Assembly (NCBI RefSeq): GCF_001753245.1 | Contig: NZ_CP017415.1 | Coordinates: forward strand, 3,342,040 to 3,406,039 | Length of the DNA stretch: 64,000 nucleotides | Reading direction: 5' to 3' | From: Acidihalobacter yilgarnensis | Lineage (GTDB): Bacteria; Pseudomonadota; Gammaproteobacteria; DSM-5130; Acidihalobacteraceae | In this document: piece by piece, positions 36,409 through 44,135 of the stretch | Layout of the letters: every line of letters begins with the position of its first letter | Numbering within the stretch: position 1 is the stretch's first letter | Translations under genes and position numbers: made by a program | The notes under the pieces: generated by a model | Told to the model about the DNA's origin: nothing | Databases searched by the model: none | What the model saw: the letters and a program-made list of their open reading frames with translations, nothing else

Positions 36409-38755
36409 CCGCCGTTGGGCAGGGCCACTGATCTGGCTCATGCTGTGCGTGGCCGGTGCCTTTTATCTCGCCAGTCATGCACGCTTTGCCACCAGCCTCG
36501 CGAGCTTCATGCCGCCGGGCAAAACGCAGGCACAGCGGCTCATGCTCACCCAGATGCAGGACTCGCCCGCCACCCGCGCGGTGCTGATCGGCATTTCTGG
36601 CGGCACGCCACTGCAACGCGCGGCGGCCAGTCAGGCCTATGCCCACGCACTCAAGGCCAGCGACCAATTCGTCCGTGTGGCCAACGGCGCCTTCAAGCTC
36701 GACGCAAGCGACGACAACCGATTGTTCGCCTGGCGATACCTGCTCAGTCCGGCCGTAAAACCCGCTGATTTCACTGTCGACGGCCTGCACACCGCGCTCA
36801 AACGCCAGCTTGATGCCCTGAATTCACCACTCGGCATGCTGACCCAGCGTTACCTCGCGGCCGATCCCACGGGCAGCTATCTGACCATGCTCTCCGCCTG
36901 GAAACCGGCACAAGCACCCAAGCGTCAAGCAGGCATATGGGTCTCGCCGGACGGGCGAATCGCCCTACTGCTGGCGCAGACGCGCGCACCCGGCCTTGAT
37001 CTCGACGCGATGCAACAGGTTGTCAAGACCCTGCACCGCCGCTTCGATGCGCTGCCGCAGGCGCGCGACCTACGTCTGATACTCAGCGGCACACCGGTCA
37101 TCGCGGTCCATTCTCGGGATATCATCAAGGCCGACGCGCAAGCCTTCAGCGGCGCCGCCAGCCTGGCGCTCATGCTGCTGCTCCTCCTCGCCTACCGCTC
37201 CTTACGCCTGCTGGTACTCGCGGCATTACCCCTGCTCAGCGCCGTGCTCGCAGGCACGGTCGCGGTCAATCTGGGCTTCGGGGAGGTTCAAGGCATTACC
37301 TTGGCCTTTGGCTCGACCCTCCTGGGCGTGGCGGTCGACTATCCGATGCATCTGTTCAGCCACCTCGACCGTAACACCCCGGCTCGGCATAGTCTGGCGC
37401 ACATCTGGCCAACCCTGCGGCTCGGCGTGCTAACCACCGCGGCCGGTTATGTGGGTCTGCTCGGCACGCACTTCACCGGCCTGATGCAACTTGGCGTATT
37501 CGCCATCGCCGGCCTGCTCGCCGCGGCAGCGGTGACCCGCTGGGTCTTGCCCCAACTGCTGCCGCCCGGCTACGCACCCGTGCTGCGCCTGCATACGCTT
37601 GTACGCATATCGGAAGCCGCACGCCGCATGCCCATCGGCACGAAATCGGGGTTGGCCCTGGCACTTGCACTCATCTCTCTCGGCAGCTTATGGCTGCACC
37701 GTGGACACCTGTGGGAAGACAATCTGGCGGCACTCAGCCCGGTCAGCCCCGCAAGCCTAGCCACCGACCGGCGCTTGCGTGCAGACCTCAATGCCCCCGA
37801 TGTCGGCCAGCTCGTGATCATCGAGGCTCGCGATGCCCAGACCGTGCTGGCACGCAGTCAAGCGCTCGCCCATGCACTCAAGGTACCGCTCGCGCGCGGC
37901 TGGCTGCGCGGCGACGAAATGGCCGCCCGCTACCTGCCCGACATCACCGTCCAGCAGCGGCGTCAGGCCGCAATTCCGCCCGCCCCGGTGCTCGCCGAAC
38001 GCCTACAGCGCGCGTTGGTAGGGCTACCCTTCCGCCCTGGCGTATTCCAGCCCTTCCTCGAATCCGCCGAGGCCGCACGCCACCTGTCACCAGTGACGCC
38101 GGCGGATGCCCGCGGCACCCTGCTCAGCGCCCGTATCGACAACCTGCTCTATAAACAGGGCGGGCATTGGTACGCCCTGGTCCCACTGATCGGCGTCAGC
38201 GCACCCCAGACACTCGCTCACTGGTTCGCTACCCACCCAGCGCCGGGCGTGACCTACCTCGATACCCATGCGGAATCGACCCGCTTGATGCACAGCTTCC
38301 GCGAACAGACCGTGGGCCAGCTCGGCATGGTCGCCGCCACGATCCTACTGGTCCTGTTTATCGGCCTACGTCGCCCCCGCGAGGTGGCCCGCGTGCTGGT
38401 ACCGCTCGCGCTCGCCGAACTGATCGATCTTGCCGTGCTCGTCACGCTGGGCGAGCGTCTGACCCTGTTCCATCTGATCGCCTTGTTGATGGTGGCCGGC
38501 ATCAGCATCGATTACGCCCTGTTCTTTGCCCGCCCCGCCCCCGATCCCCTGAGCCGCAAACGCACCCTGCATGCCCTCACGCTCTGCGCTGCCTCCACTA
38601 TCGGCGTATTTGGTATCCTTGCCCTTTCGTCACTACCCGTACTGCGTGCCCTCGGCCTGACTGCGGCGATCGGGGTCGGCACGGCCTACCCGCTTGCGAT
38701 GATGCTGGCCCAACGCAACAGCCCTCAGACGGCCACGGGGCGTACAACATCATGA
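36383..38755 (+). CDS. MMPL/RND-type exporter of the aryl-polyene operon
   Basis: A 790-residue inner-membrane transporter with two repeats of one isolated helix, a large periplasmic loop and five clustered helices; the first cluster includes SLALMLLLLLAYRSLRLL and GSTLLGVAVDYPMHLFSHLDR, the second ISIDYALFFARP. The paired GxxxDYPMHLF and GISIDYALFF motifs hold the proton-relay Asp residues. It probably moves the aryl-polyene lipid across the membrane. The start is GTG. The stop overlaps the ketosynthase gene. Confidence 0.9.
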   Translation: MSNRTLRPDRRWAGPLIWLMLCVAGAFYLASHARFATSLASFMPPGKTQAQRLMLTQMQDSPATRAVLIGISGGTPLQRAAASQAYAHALKASDQFVRVANGAFKLDASDDNRLFAWRYLLSPAVKPADFTVDGLHTALKRQLDALNSPLGMLTQRYLAADPTGSYLTMLSAWKPAQAPKRQAGIWVSPDGRIALLLAQTRAPGLDLDAMQQVVKTLHRRFDALPQARDLRLILSGTPVIAVHSRDIIKADAQAFSGAASLALMLLLLLAYRSLRLLVLAALPLLSAVLAGTVAVNLGFGEVQGITLAFGSTLLGVAVDYPMHLFSHLDRNTPARHSLAHIWPTLRLGVLTTAAGYVGLLGTHFTGLMQLGVFAIAGLLAAAAVTRWVLPQLLPPGYAPVLRLHTLVRISEAARRMPIGTKSGLALALALISLGSLWLHRGHLWEDNLAALSPVSPASLATDRRLRADLNAPDVGQLVIIEARDAQTVLARSQALAHALKVPLARGWLRGDEMAARYLPDITVQQRRQAAIPPAPVLAERLQRALVGLPFRPGVFQPFLESAEAARHLSPVTPADARGTLLSARIDNLLYKQGGHWYALVPLIGVSAPQTLAHWFATHPAPGVTYLDTHAESTRLMHSFREQTVGQLGMVAATILLVLFIGLRRPREVARVLVPLALAELIDLAVLVTLGERLTLFHLIALLMVAGISIDYALFFARPAPDPLSRKRTLHALTLCAASTIGVFGILALSSLPVLRALGLTAAIGVGTAYPLAMMLAQRNSPQTATGRTTS

Positions 38756-39963
38756 TGCGGCAGCTTGGACCCCACATGCAGGCTCTAAAAATATCGGCAT
38801 ACACCCTGACCAATGCCATGGGACAGGGATGCAAGGCCACGCTGGCCGCCCTGCGCGACCGGCAGGGCGGACTAAGACCCAATGACTTCGACACCGATGG
38901 CCCGACCACCTGGATCGGACGGGTCGATGGCATTGAAGCGTCGCCGCTCAGCGATCCGCTGGGCGCCTACGACTGCCGCAACAATCGGCTCGCGGCGATG
39001 GCCCTCGTCTGTGACGACTTCGAGGCACGCTGCGCTGAAGCCCGCGAGCGCTTGGGCGCCGATCGTATCGGCGTGTTCATGGGCACCAGCACCTCCGGCG
39101 TCGAGCAGACCGAACGCGCCTACCAGGCGCGCAAGCATACGGATTCGCCACTACCCGATTGGTACGACTATACGCACACCCACGACATGTTCTCGCTGGC
39201 GGCCTTCGTGCGCGCGCGCCTCGGCCTGAGAGGACCTGCCGCGACCGTGTCCACCGCCTGTTCGTCCAGCGCCAAGGTCTTCGCCACCGCCTGGCGGCAC
39301 ATCGAAGCAGGTTTGTGTTCGGCCGCCGTCGTCGGCGGTGTCGACAGCCTCTGCCGCATGACGCTCCACGGCTTCGACGCCCTGCAACTGGTTTCGCCAT
39401 TACCCTGCAGACCCGCAGACGGCGCGCGCGACGGCATCAGTATCGGCGAAGCCGCCGCTTTCGCCCTGCTCGAACCCGTCGACGACCATACGGACGGGCT
39501 GTGCGTACTCGGCTATGGCGAAAGCAACGACGCCTATCACATGTCTGCCCCCGAACCTTCGGGGCGCGGTGCCGCAAGCGCCATGCGCGCAGCCCTCAAT
39601 CGCGCCGGCTTGGATGCCGCCGATATCGACTTCATCCATTTGCACGGCACCGCAACACCAGCCAACGACGCTGCCGAGGATGTGGCCGTGAGCGCCTTAT
39701 TCGGCGCACGTGTCCCTTGCGCCTCCACCAAGGGCTGGACAGGGCACACCCTTGGCGCGGCCGGTGCCAGCAATGCCCTGATCGCCGCATTGTGCATCGA
39801 GCATGCATTCATCCCCGGCAGCCTCAACACCGAATCGATAGACCCGACCTTCAGCAGCCATGTACAGATCGAGGGCATCCAAGCTCCGCTCGCTCGGGTC
39901 ATGAGCAACGCCTTCGGCTTCGGTGGCAGCAACGCCAGCCTGATTATCGGACGCCGGCCGTGA
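38752..39963 (+). CDS. 3-oxoacyl-ACP synthase (FabF/ApeO-like)
   Basis: A 403-residue condensing enzyme with the triad C170 (VSTACSSSAK), H298 (HLHGTATPAND) and H332 (GWTGHTLGAAGA), so catalytically complete. It would extend the aryl starter with malonyl units. A much longer open frame upstream is antisense-free but lies inside the exporter and is not used. The start overlaps the exporter stop (ATGATG at 38752). Confidence 0.92.
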   Translation: MMRQLGPHMQALKISAYTLTNAMGQGCKATLAALRDRQGGLRPNDFDTDGPTTWIGRVDGIEASPLSDPLGAYDCRNNRLAAMALVCDDFEARCAEARERLGADRIGVFMGTSTSGVEQTERAYQARKHTDSPLPDWYDYTHTHDMFSLAAFVRARLGLRGPAATVSTACSSSAKVFATAWRHIEAGLCSAAVVGGVDSLCRMTLHGFDALQLVSPLPCRPADGARDGISIGEAAAFALLEPVDDHTDGLCVLGYGESNDAYHMSAPEPSGRGAASAMRAALNRAGLDAADIDFIHLHGTATPANDAAEDVAVSALFGARVPCASTKGWTGHTLGAAGASNALIAALCIEHAFIPGSLNTESIDPTFSSHVQIEGIQAPLARVMSNAFGFGGSNASLIIGRRP

Positions 39964-40760
39964 TCGCCTGCCGCGTTCTCGGTGTGGGCATAGCCGCCCC
40001 TGGTCTGGCCGACTGGGCCGCTGCTCAACCAATACTGACCGGCACCACACCCTATATCGCCGCACCGATGCCGCGCCTCAACCCCGCTCGGCTGCCCGCC
40101 AACGAGCGACGGCGCGCCAGCGCAGCCATACGCCTGGCACTCGCGGTAGCCGACGAGGCAGCGCAGGCCGCAGGCATCGACCCGGCACAAACCGCCACCG
40201 TTTTCACTTCTTCCGGCGGCGATATCGATGTAGTCCACGGCATCTGCCAGGCTCTGTGCGAACCCGCACCGGCTCTCTCGCCAACAGCCTTTCATAATTC
40301 GGTTCACAATGCCCCAGCCGGCTATTGGTCGATTGCCACCGGCGCCACTCCCCCTTATACCGCCCTCTCCGCGCTGGACGGCAGCGTGGCAGCCGGGCTG
40401 ATAGAGGCCTGCACCCAACTGCTGAGCGAAGGCGGGCCGATCCTGATGGTCGCCTATGAAGTGCCGATGCCCCTGCCACTCAGTACACAGCGCCCTGCAC
40501 ATGAAGCCTTTGCCTGCGCCCTGGTATTGGATCGCGCAACCGCTACCGGCACCTCTCGCCTCGAACTCGAATATCTTGACGATCTGGACCAGACGCGCGA
40601 GACCACACTGGAAAATCCAGCACTCGAAATCCTGCGCCGCGACAACGCCGCCGCCCGCGTGCTGCCCCTACTCGCGCTGTTGGCCACCGACCGGCCGGGG
40701 CAGGTCACGCTACCGTCAAACAGCGAAGGCTGGCTTCGGCTGCGCTACACCTCATGTTGA
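39960..40760 (+). CDS. Beta-ketoacyl synthase-like chain-length factor
   Basis: A 266-residue truncated ketosynthase fold (Ketoacyl-synt_2 type). It keeps VFTSSGGDIDVVHGICQAL and AFHNSVHNAPAGYWSIATG, but the catalytic Cys is absent from the equivalent position, so it is probably the non-catalytic partner that sets polyene length (ApeC-like). The start is GTG in a GTGA overlap with the ketosynthase stop, which suits heterodimer assembly. Confidence 0.83.
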   Translation: MIACRVLGVGIAAPGLADWAAAQPILTGTTPYIAAPMPRLNPARLPANERRRASAAIRLALAVADEAAQAAGIDPAQTATVFTSSGGDIDVVHGICQALCEPAPALSPTAFHNSVHNAPAGYWSIATGATPPYTALSALDGSVAAGLIEACTQLLSEGGPILMVAYEVPMPLPLSTQRPAHEAFACALVLDRATATGTSRLELEYLDDLDQTRETTLENPALEILRRDNAAARVLPLLALLATDRPGQVTLPSNSEGWLRLRYTSC

Positions 40761-41191
40761 TTGAACGCCCCGCCATCGCGACGCTCATCCCGCATGCCGG
40801 CGACATGTGCCTGATCGAATCCGTATCCAGCTGGGACGATACCCATATCGCTTGCCATAGCCACACACATCTGGACCCAGCCAATCCCTTGCGGCGCGCG
40901 GGCCGGCTGGCTTGCGTCCACGGTATCGAATACGCCGCCCAAGCCGCCGCCCTGCATGGGGCACTGCTCGCGCAACGTGCCGGACTCTCGCTCGCCACCG
41001 GACGTCTGGCGGCCGTCCGCGACATCGACTTTCAAGCTGCCCGTCTGGATGAGATAGAAGCACCGCTCGACATCGGCGCCGAACGCCTGATCGCGACGGG
41101 CGACAGCTTCATTTATGGGTTTCGCGTGACGGTCGGCGGGCAGCCGCTACTCTCCGGCCGTCTCAGTGTCATCGCCGGCGCCGGCGCATGA
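40754..41191 (+). CDS. Second hotdog dehydratase-like protein (ApeP type)
   Basis: A 145-residue hotdog protein with IPHAGDMCLIESV, the opening typical of the ApeP/FabA-like group, then LACVHGIEYAAQAAALHGAL with the conserved acidic residue, and GRLAAVRDIDF. It probably works with the FabZ-like subunit as a dehydratase heterodimer. It overlaps the chain-length factor by seven bases and the glycosyltransferase by four. Confidence 0.83.
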   Translation: MLIERPAIATLIPHAGDMCLIESVSSWDDTHIACHSHTHLDPANPLRRAGRLACVHGIEYAAQAAALHGALLAQRAGLSLATGRLAAVRDIDFQAARLDEIEAPLDIGAERLIATGDSFIYGFRVTVGGQPLLSGRLSVIAGAGA

Positions 41192-41961
41192 AGATATTTG
41201 TCGTCATCCCCGCATACAACGAAGCCCGCACACTGCCAGATGTGGTGGCGCGTGCCTGCGCACATGCCGACCACGTCATCATCGTCGACGACGGCTCTCA
41301 CGACGGCACGGACACGTGTCTTGCCGAACCACTCACCAACGTTACCGTACTGCGCCACGACACCAATCGCGGCAAAGCCGCCGCCCTCTGGCGCGGGTTT
41401 CAATATGCATTGGATGCGGGTGCCTGCCATATCGTCACCCTGGATGCCGACGGTCAGCACCGCCCGGAAGACATACCCCACCTGTTAACCGCGCTGTGTG
41501 AGCAACAGGAAGCACTGATCATCGGTGAACGGCGCAACAAGCGATATTCGGCGCCGCGATCGCGGCGCTTTGCCAATGCCTTCGCCGATTTCTGGATATC
41601 GCTCGCGGCCGGGGAGCGCGTTCACGACAGCCAATCCGGTTTCCGTGTCTATCCAGCCAGTCTGTTGAAAAACCTGCATTTCGTCGATCGCCGCAGGAAA
41701 AGCTTCACCTTCGAGACCGAATTGCTGGTATCTGCCAGCCTTCAAGGCTACGCAGTTCGCTATCGGCCCATCGAAAGCCTCTACCTGAAGGATGCACGCG
41801 CCAGTCATTACCGGGCCGTTTACGACACGACGCAGATCGTGCTGGTCGTGGCCGGCATGCTGCTCAACCCACGCCTGATGCGTCCTCGTTTGCGACGCCT
41901 GCTGAACGGACCCGCGCGCGCCCGCGAACGTCGCCGAATCGCCGCGCAATCGCGTGACTGA
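41188..41961 (+). CDS. Family 2 glycosyltransferase
   Basis: A 257-residue inverting GT2 enzyme of the dolichyl-phosphate-mannose-synthase-like type. The nucleotide-sugar block is IVDDGSHDGT, the metal site DADGQH and the acceptor block DSQSGFRVYP. Aryl-polyene clusters carry such a gene, suggested to glycosylate the lipid anchor. It is the last gene of the operon; the ketoreductase found in many such clusters is missing. The stop is inside a 20-base palindrome shared with the next, convergent gene. Confidence 0.85.
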   Translation: MKIFVVIPAYNEARTLPDVVARACAHADHVIIVDDGSHDGTDTCLAEPLTNVTVLRHDTNRGKAAALWRGFQYALDAGACHIVTLDADGQHRPEDIPHLLTALCEQQEALIIGERRNKRYSAPRSRRFANAFADFWISLAAGERVHDSQSGFRVYPASLLKNLHFVDRRRKSFTFETELLVSASLQGYAVRYRPIESLYLKDARASHYRAVYDTTQIVLVVAGMLLNPRLMRPRLRRLLNGPARARERRRIAAQSRD

Positions 41962-41978
41962 GCTAGGGCCCTAGCTCA
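41959..41978. repeat. Perfect 20-bp palindrome holding two convergent stop codons
   Basis: TGAGCTAGGGCCCTAGCTCA is an exact palindrome. Its first three bases are the TGA of the glycosyltransferase and its last three, read on the minus strand, are the TGA of the DsrE gene. It may terminate both transcripts, though no T-run is seen. Confidence 0.75.
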
Positions 41979-42419
41979 CGGCCAGGCGATCACCCAGCCC
42001 TGGGACTGCCGGCGCTGTAACTCCACCACTGAATCCTCGACGATGCCCACGTCTTCGGCCACGCGCGAAATCGGAATGTGCGCGGCCGCCAGATTGCGAC
42101 GGCACAGCACGAACTTCGCGCCATACAAGCTGAGGCTCTGAATGTCCGCTGCGTAGGGCGTGCCCTTGAGCAAAAGCCCCATACCGGGGCCAATGGCCAT
42201 CAATTCGAGCACCGAGTGATCGATGCCCTGATAACGGATCGTGTGGTGCACCAGATTCATCGCCACTTTCCAGCTTTCAGGCGAAGACCGGTCTACCACC
42301 ACCAGCATGCGCACGGTAACCGGCTCGGACGACGTGGGTGCGGCCTCGACCACAAATGCCGCGGCCCCCAGGGTCAACAGCAAAATGAAGCCTTGCAGTA
42401 TGCGCGTCGATGCCTTCAT
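41976..42419 (-). CDS. Exported DsrE/DsrF-like protein
   Basis: A 147-residue protein with a signal peptide (cleavage near VVEAA-PT, residue 26) and a DsrE-like Rossmann fold (VRMLVVVDRSSPESWKVAMNLVHHTI, then SVLELMAIGPGMGLL). A single conserved Cys lies in AKFVLCRRNL, the usual sulfur-carrying position of DsrE-type proteins. Periplasmic members are found in sulfur oxidisers; the function here is unknown. It diverges from the haem-porin gene, sharing two FNR-like boxes. Confidence 0.75.
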   Translation of the reverse strand: MKASTRILQGFILLLTLGAAAFVVEAAPTSSEPVTVRMLVVVDRSSPESWKVAMNLVHHTIRYQGIDHSVLELMAIGPGMGLLLKGTPYAADIQSLSLYGAKFVLCRRNLAAAHIPISRVAEDVGIVEDSVVELQRRQSQGWVIAWP

Positions 42420-42484
42420 TGCGTCCCCTATGTGTCGATCTGCGGATTGCCAGGGCATTATCGGGATCCCCAGCGAATATCGAC

Positions 42485-42498
42485 TTGATCCGGATCAT
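42485..42498. promoter_or_regulatory. FNR/ANR-like box 1
   Basis: TTGATCCGGATCAT matches the FNR/CRP-type consensus TTGAT-N4-ATCAA at nine of ten positions. Confidence 0.6.
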
Positions 42499-42533
42499 CC
42501 ACAGCTGCGTGACGATCTATTGCACGTACGCGA

Positions 42534-42547
42534 TTGACGCAGATCAA
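42534..42547. promoter_or_regulatory. FNR/ANR-like box 2
   Basis: TTGACGCAGATCAA matches TTGAT-N4-ATCAA at nine of ten positions. The centres of the two boxes are 49 bases apart, so two dimers could bind on nearly the same DNA face. Confidence 0.55.
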
Positions 42548-42735
42548 ACGGCCGCCCAAGCGTTGTTTACCCACACCGCTCATAAGAATATTCATATAAG
42601 TCGATGCATTGGCCGGGCAGCGACACGTATAGCGCCCACCCGGTAAGCGCGATCTATCGTTCGCCCCACAAAAGACGGATGGGGAGCTGTACGCCCACTC
42701 ATCCATGCCTAGGTGTTCATTTAGGGAGGTTCGCC

Positions 42736-44085
42736 ATGTCCATATCCATTCACCGCCACTTGCGTCTTCCGGCCGGCGCCATCAGCCTACTGCTACCCTT
42801 CGCGCCGGCACATGCCGTGCCTTCATTCGCGCGTCAGCTCGGCGTCTCCTGTGCTGCCTGCCACACGGCCTACCCGCAGCTCACGCCCTTCGGGCGGCAA
42901 TTCAAGTTGCTTGGCTATACCATGCAGAACGAACCCACCGTCAAGGCCGACAATGGCAAACGGCTGGACATTGACCGTTGGGCGCCGCTGTCATTGATGG
43001 TCATGGTCAGCGATTCGCTGCCGCAGCACCCGGGACCTGGTAACGATGCCAGTCAGGTTGAATTCCCCAATCAGCTCAGCCTCTTCTACGCCGGCGCGAT
43101 CACCGACCACATCGGCACCTTCCTGCAATACACGGCCGGCGACGGCGGTGCCTTTGGACTCGACAACACCGACGTGCGTTACGCCAACCAGACCAGTCTG
43201 GGCAGCACCTCGGTGATCTACGGCATCGACCTCAACAACAACCCCACCGTGCAAGATGTGTGGAACAGCACCCCGGCCTGGCAATTCCCGTATTTCACGC
43301 CGGGCGATACCTTCACCACCGCCGGCGGCGCGGCCGTACCGGCGACCCTGATCGAAGGTGCACTTGCCCAGCAGGTTGCCGGACTAACCGCCTACGGCTA
43401 TTTCGACAACACCTATTACGTCGAGGCCGGCGTCTATCACGGCATGAACAACCCCTCCACCGACAGTCCCGCCAACGGCGGTCAGTACATCAAGGGCATG
43501 GCGCCCTATTGGCGGCTGGCCTACACCGGCCAAGCCGGTAACAGCAACTGGGAGGTCGGCACCCTGGGCCTGATCGCCGACGTGCCTGTGGACGGTCCGA
43601 CCGGCCCTACGGACAAGTTCACCGACATCGGCTTCGACGGACAGTATCAATGGCTCGCCGGCAAGAACACGGTAACCGTCCATGGCGCCTACTACCACGA
43701 GCACCAAAATCTCAACGGCACCACGGCGCTCACGGGAACCTCCTACGGTAGCCAGCACCTCGACACCTATAACGTCAGCGCCACCTATTACTACCGGCGC
43801 ATGTACGGAGCCACGCTGGCCTATCTAGGTGCGAGTTCCTCGTCCAACGCGGTAGATCAGGGGTCGCTGGCAGGACCGGCGGGCGCCAGCACGGCGAGCG
43901 GCATACCGACCACCTACGCCCCCGGCGACAGGGGTGCCTCGGCTTATATCGCCCAACTCGATTACGTGCCTTGGTACAACACGCAATTCAGCCTGCAGTA
44001 CATGGCCTTCAACAAGGTCAACGGCACGACCACGGATGCGGCACTCAACAACTATTTCATGTTGGGCATGTGGTACGCCTATTGA
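42736..44085 (+). CDS. Cyc2-like outer-membrane monohaem cytochrome-porin fusion
   Basis: A 449-residue protein: signal peptide (cleavage after AHA, residue 27), one haem motif C39-A-A-C42-H43 inside VPSFARQLGVSCAACHTAYPQLTPFGRQFKLLGY, then about 380 residues of alternating beta strands ending in FMLGMWYAY, a beta-barrel C-terminus with terminal aromatic. A single c-haem plug on a porin is the Cyc2 architecture, the outer-membrane iron oxidase of acidophilic and neutrophilic iron oxidisers; related proteins of unknown role occur elsewhere. Length fits Cyc2 (about 430-490). No coxBACD/rusticyanin genes lie nearby, so the electron donor is open. Confidence 0.8.
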   Translation: MSISIHRHLRLPAGAISLLLPFAPAHAVPSFARQLGVSCAACHTAYPQLTPFGRQFKLLGYTMQNEPTVKADNGKRLDIDRWAPLSLMVMVSDSLPQHPGPGNDASQVEFPNQLSLFYAGAITDHIGTFLQYTAGDGGAFGLDNTDVRYANQTSLGSTSVIYGIDLNNNPTVQDVWNSTPAWQFPYFTPGDTFTTAGGAAVPATLIEGALAQQVAGLTAYGYFDNTYYVEAGVYHGMNNPSTDSPANGGQYIKGMAPYWRLAYTGQAGNSNWEVGTLGLIADVPVDGPTGPTDKFTDIGFDGQYQWLAGKNTVTVHGAYYHEHQNLNGTTALTGTSYGSQHLDTYNVSATYYYRRMYGATLAYLGASSSSNAVDQGSLAGPAGASTASGIPTTYAPGDRGASAYIAQLDYVPWYNTQFSLQYMAFNKVNGTTTDAALNNYFMLGMWYAY

Positions 44086-44092
44086 GATGGAT

Positions 44093-44128
44093 GACTTGTA
44101 CCGGGTTTATCCCTGCCTGGTACAAGTC
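44093..44128. terminator. Inverted repeat between convergent haem-porin and HD-GYP genes
   Basis: GACTTGTACC pairs perfectly with GGTACAAGTC across a 16-base loop. It lies between two convergent stops (44085 and 44136) and could terminate both; there is no T-run. Confidence 0.45.
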
Positions 44129-44135
44129 TCGGCGA

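Larger units (their letters stand above)
42420..42735. other. Divergent intergenic region (DsrE / haem-porin)
   Basis: These 316 bases hold no open frame with a ribosome site. They contain two FNR/ANR-like dyads, listed separately, and end with a GGGAGG ribosome site ahead of the haem-porin ATG. The first dyad is 66 bases from the DsrE start and the second 189 bases from the porin start. Confidence 0.6.

Noticed and set aside
38167-38751. 598-codon ketosynthase with a long N-terminal extension
   Set aside because: The extension is the +1 frame of the MMPL exporter, Arg/Pro-rich and typical of GC-rich shadow frames.
39159-39959. 533-codon fusion of an Arg-rich region with the chain-length factor
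   Set aside because: The N-terminal 267 codons shadow the ketosynthase; the real protein begins at the GTG overlapping the ketosynthase stop.
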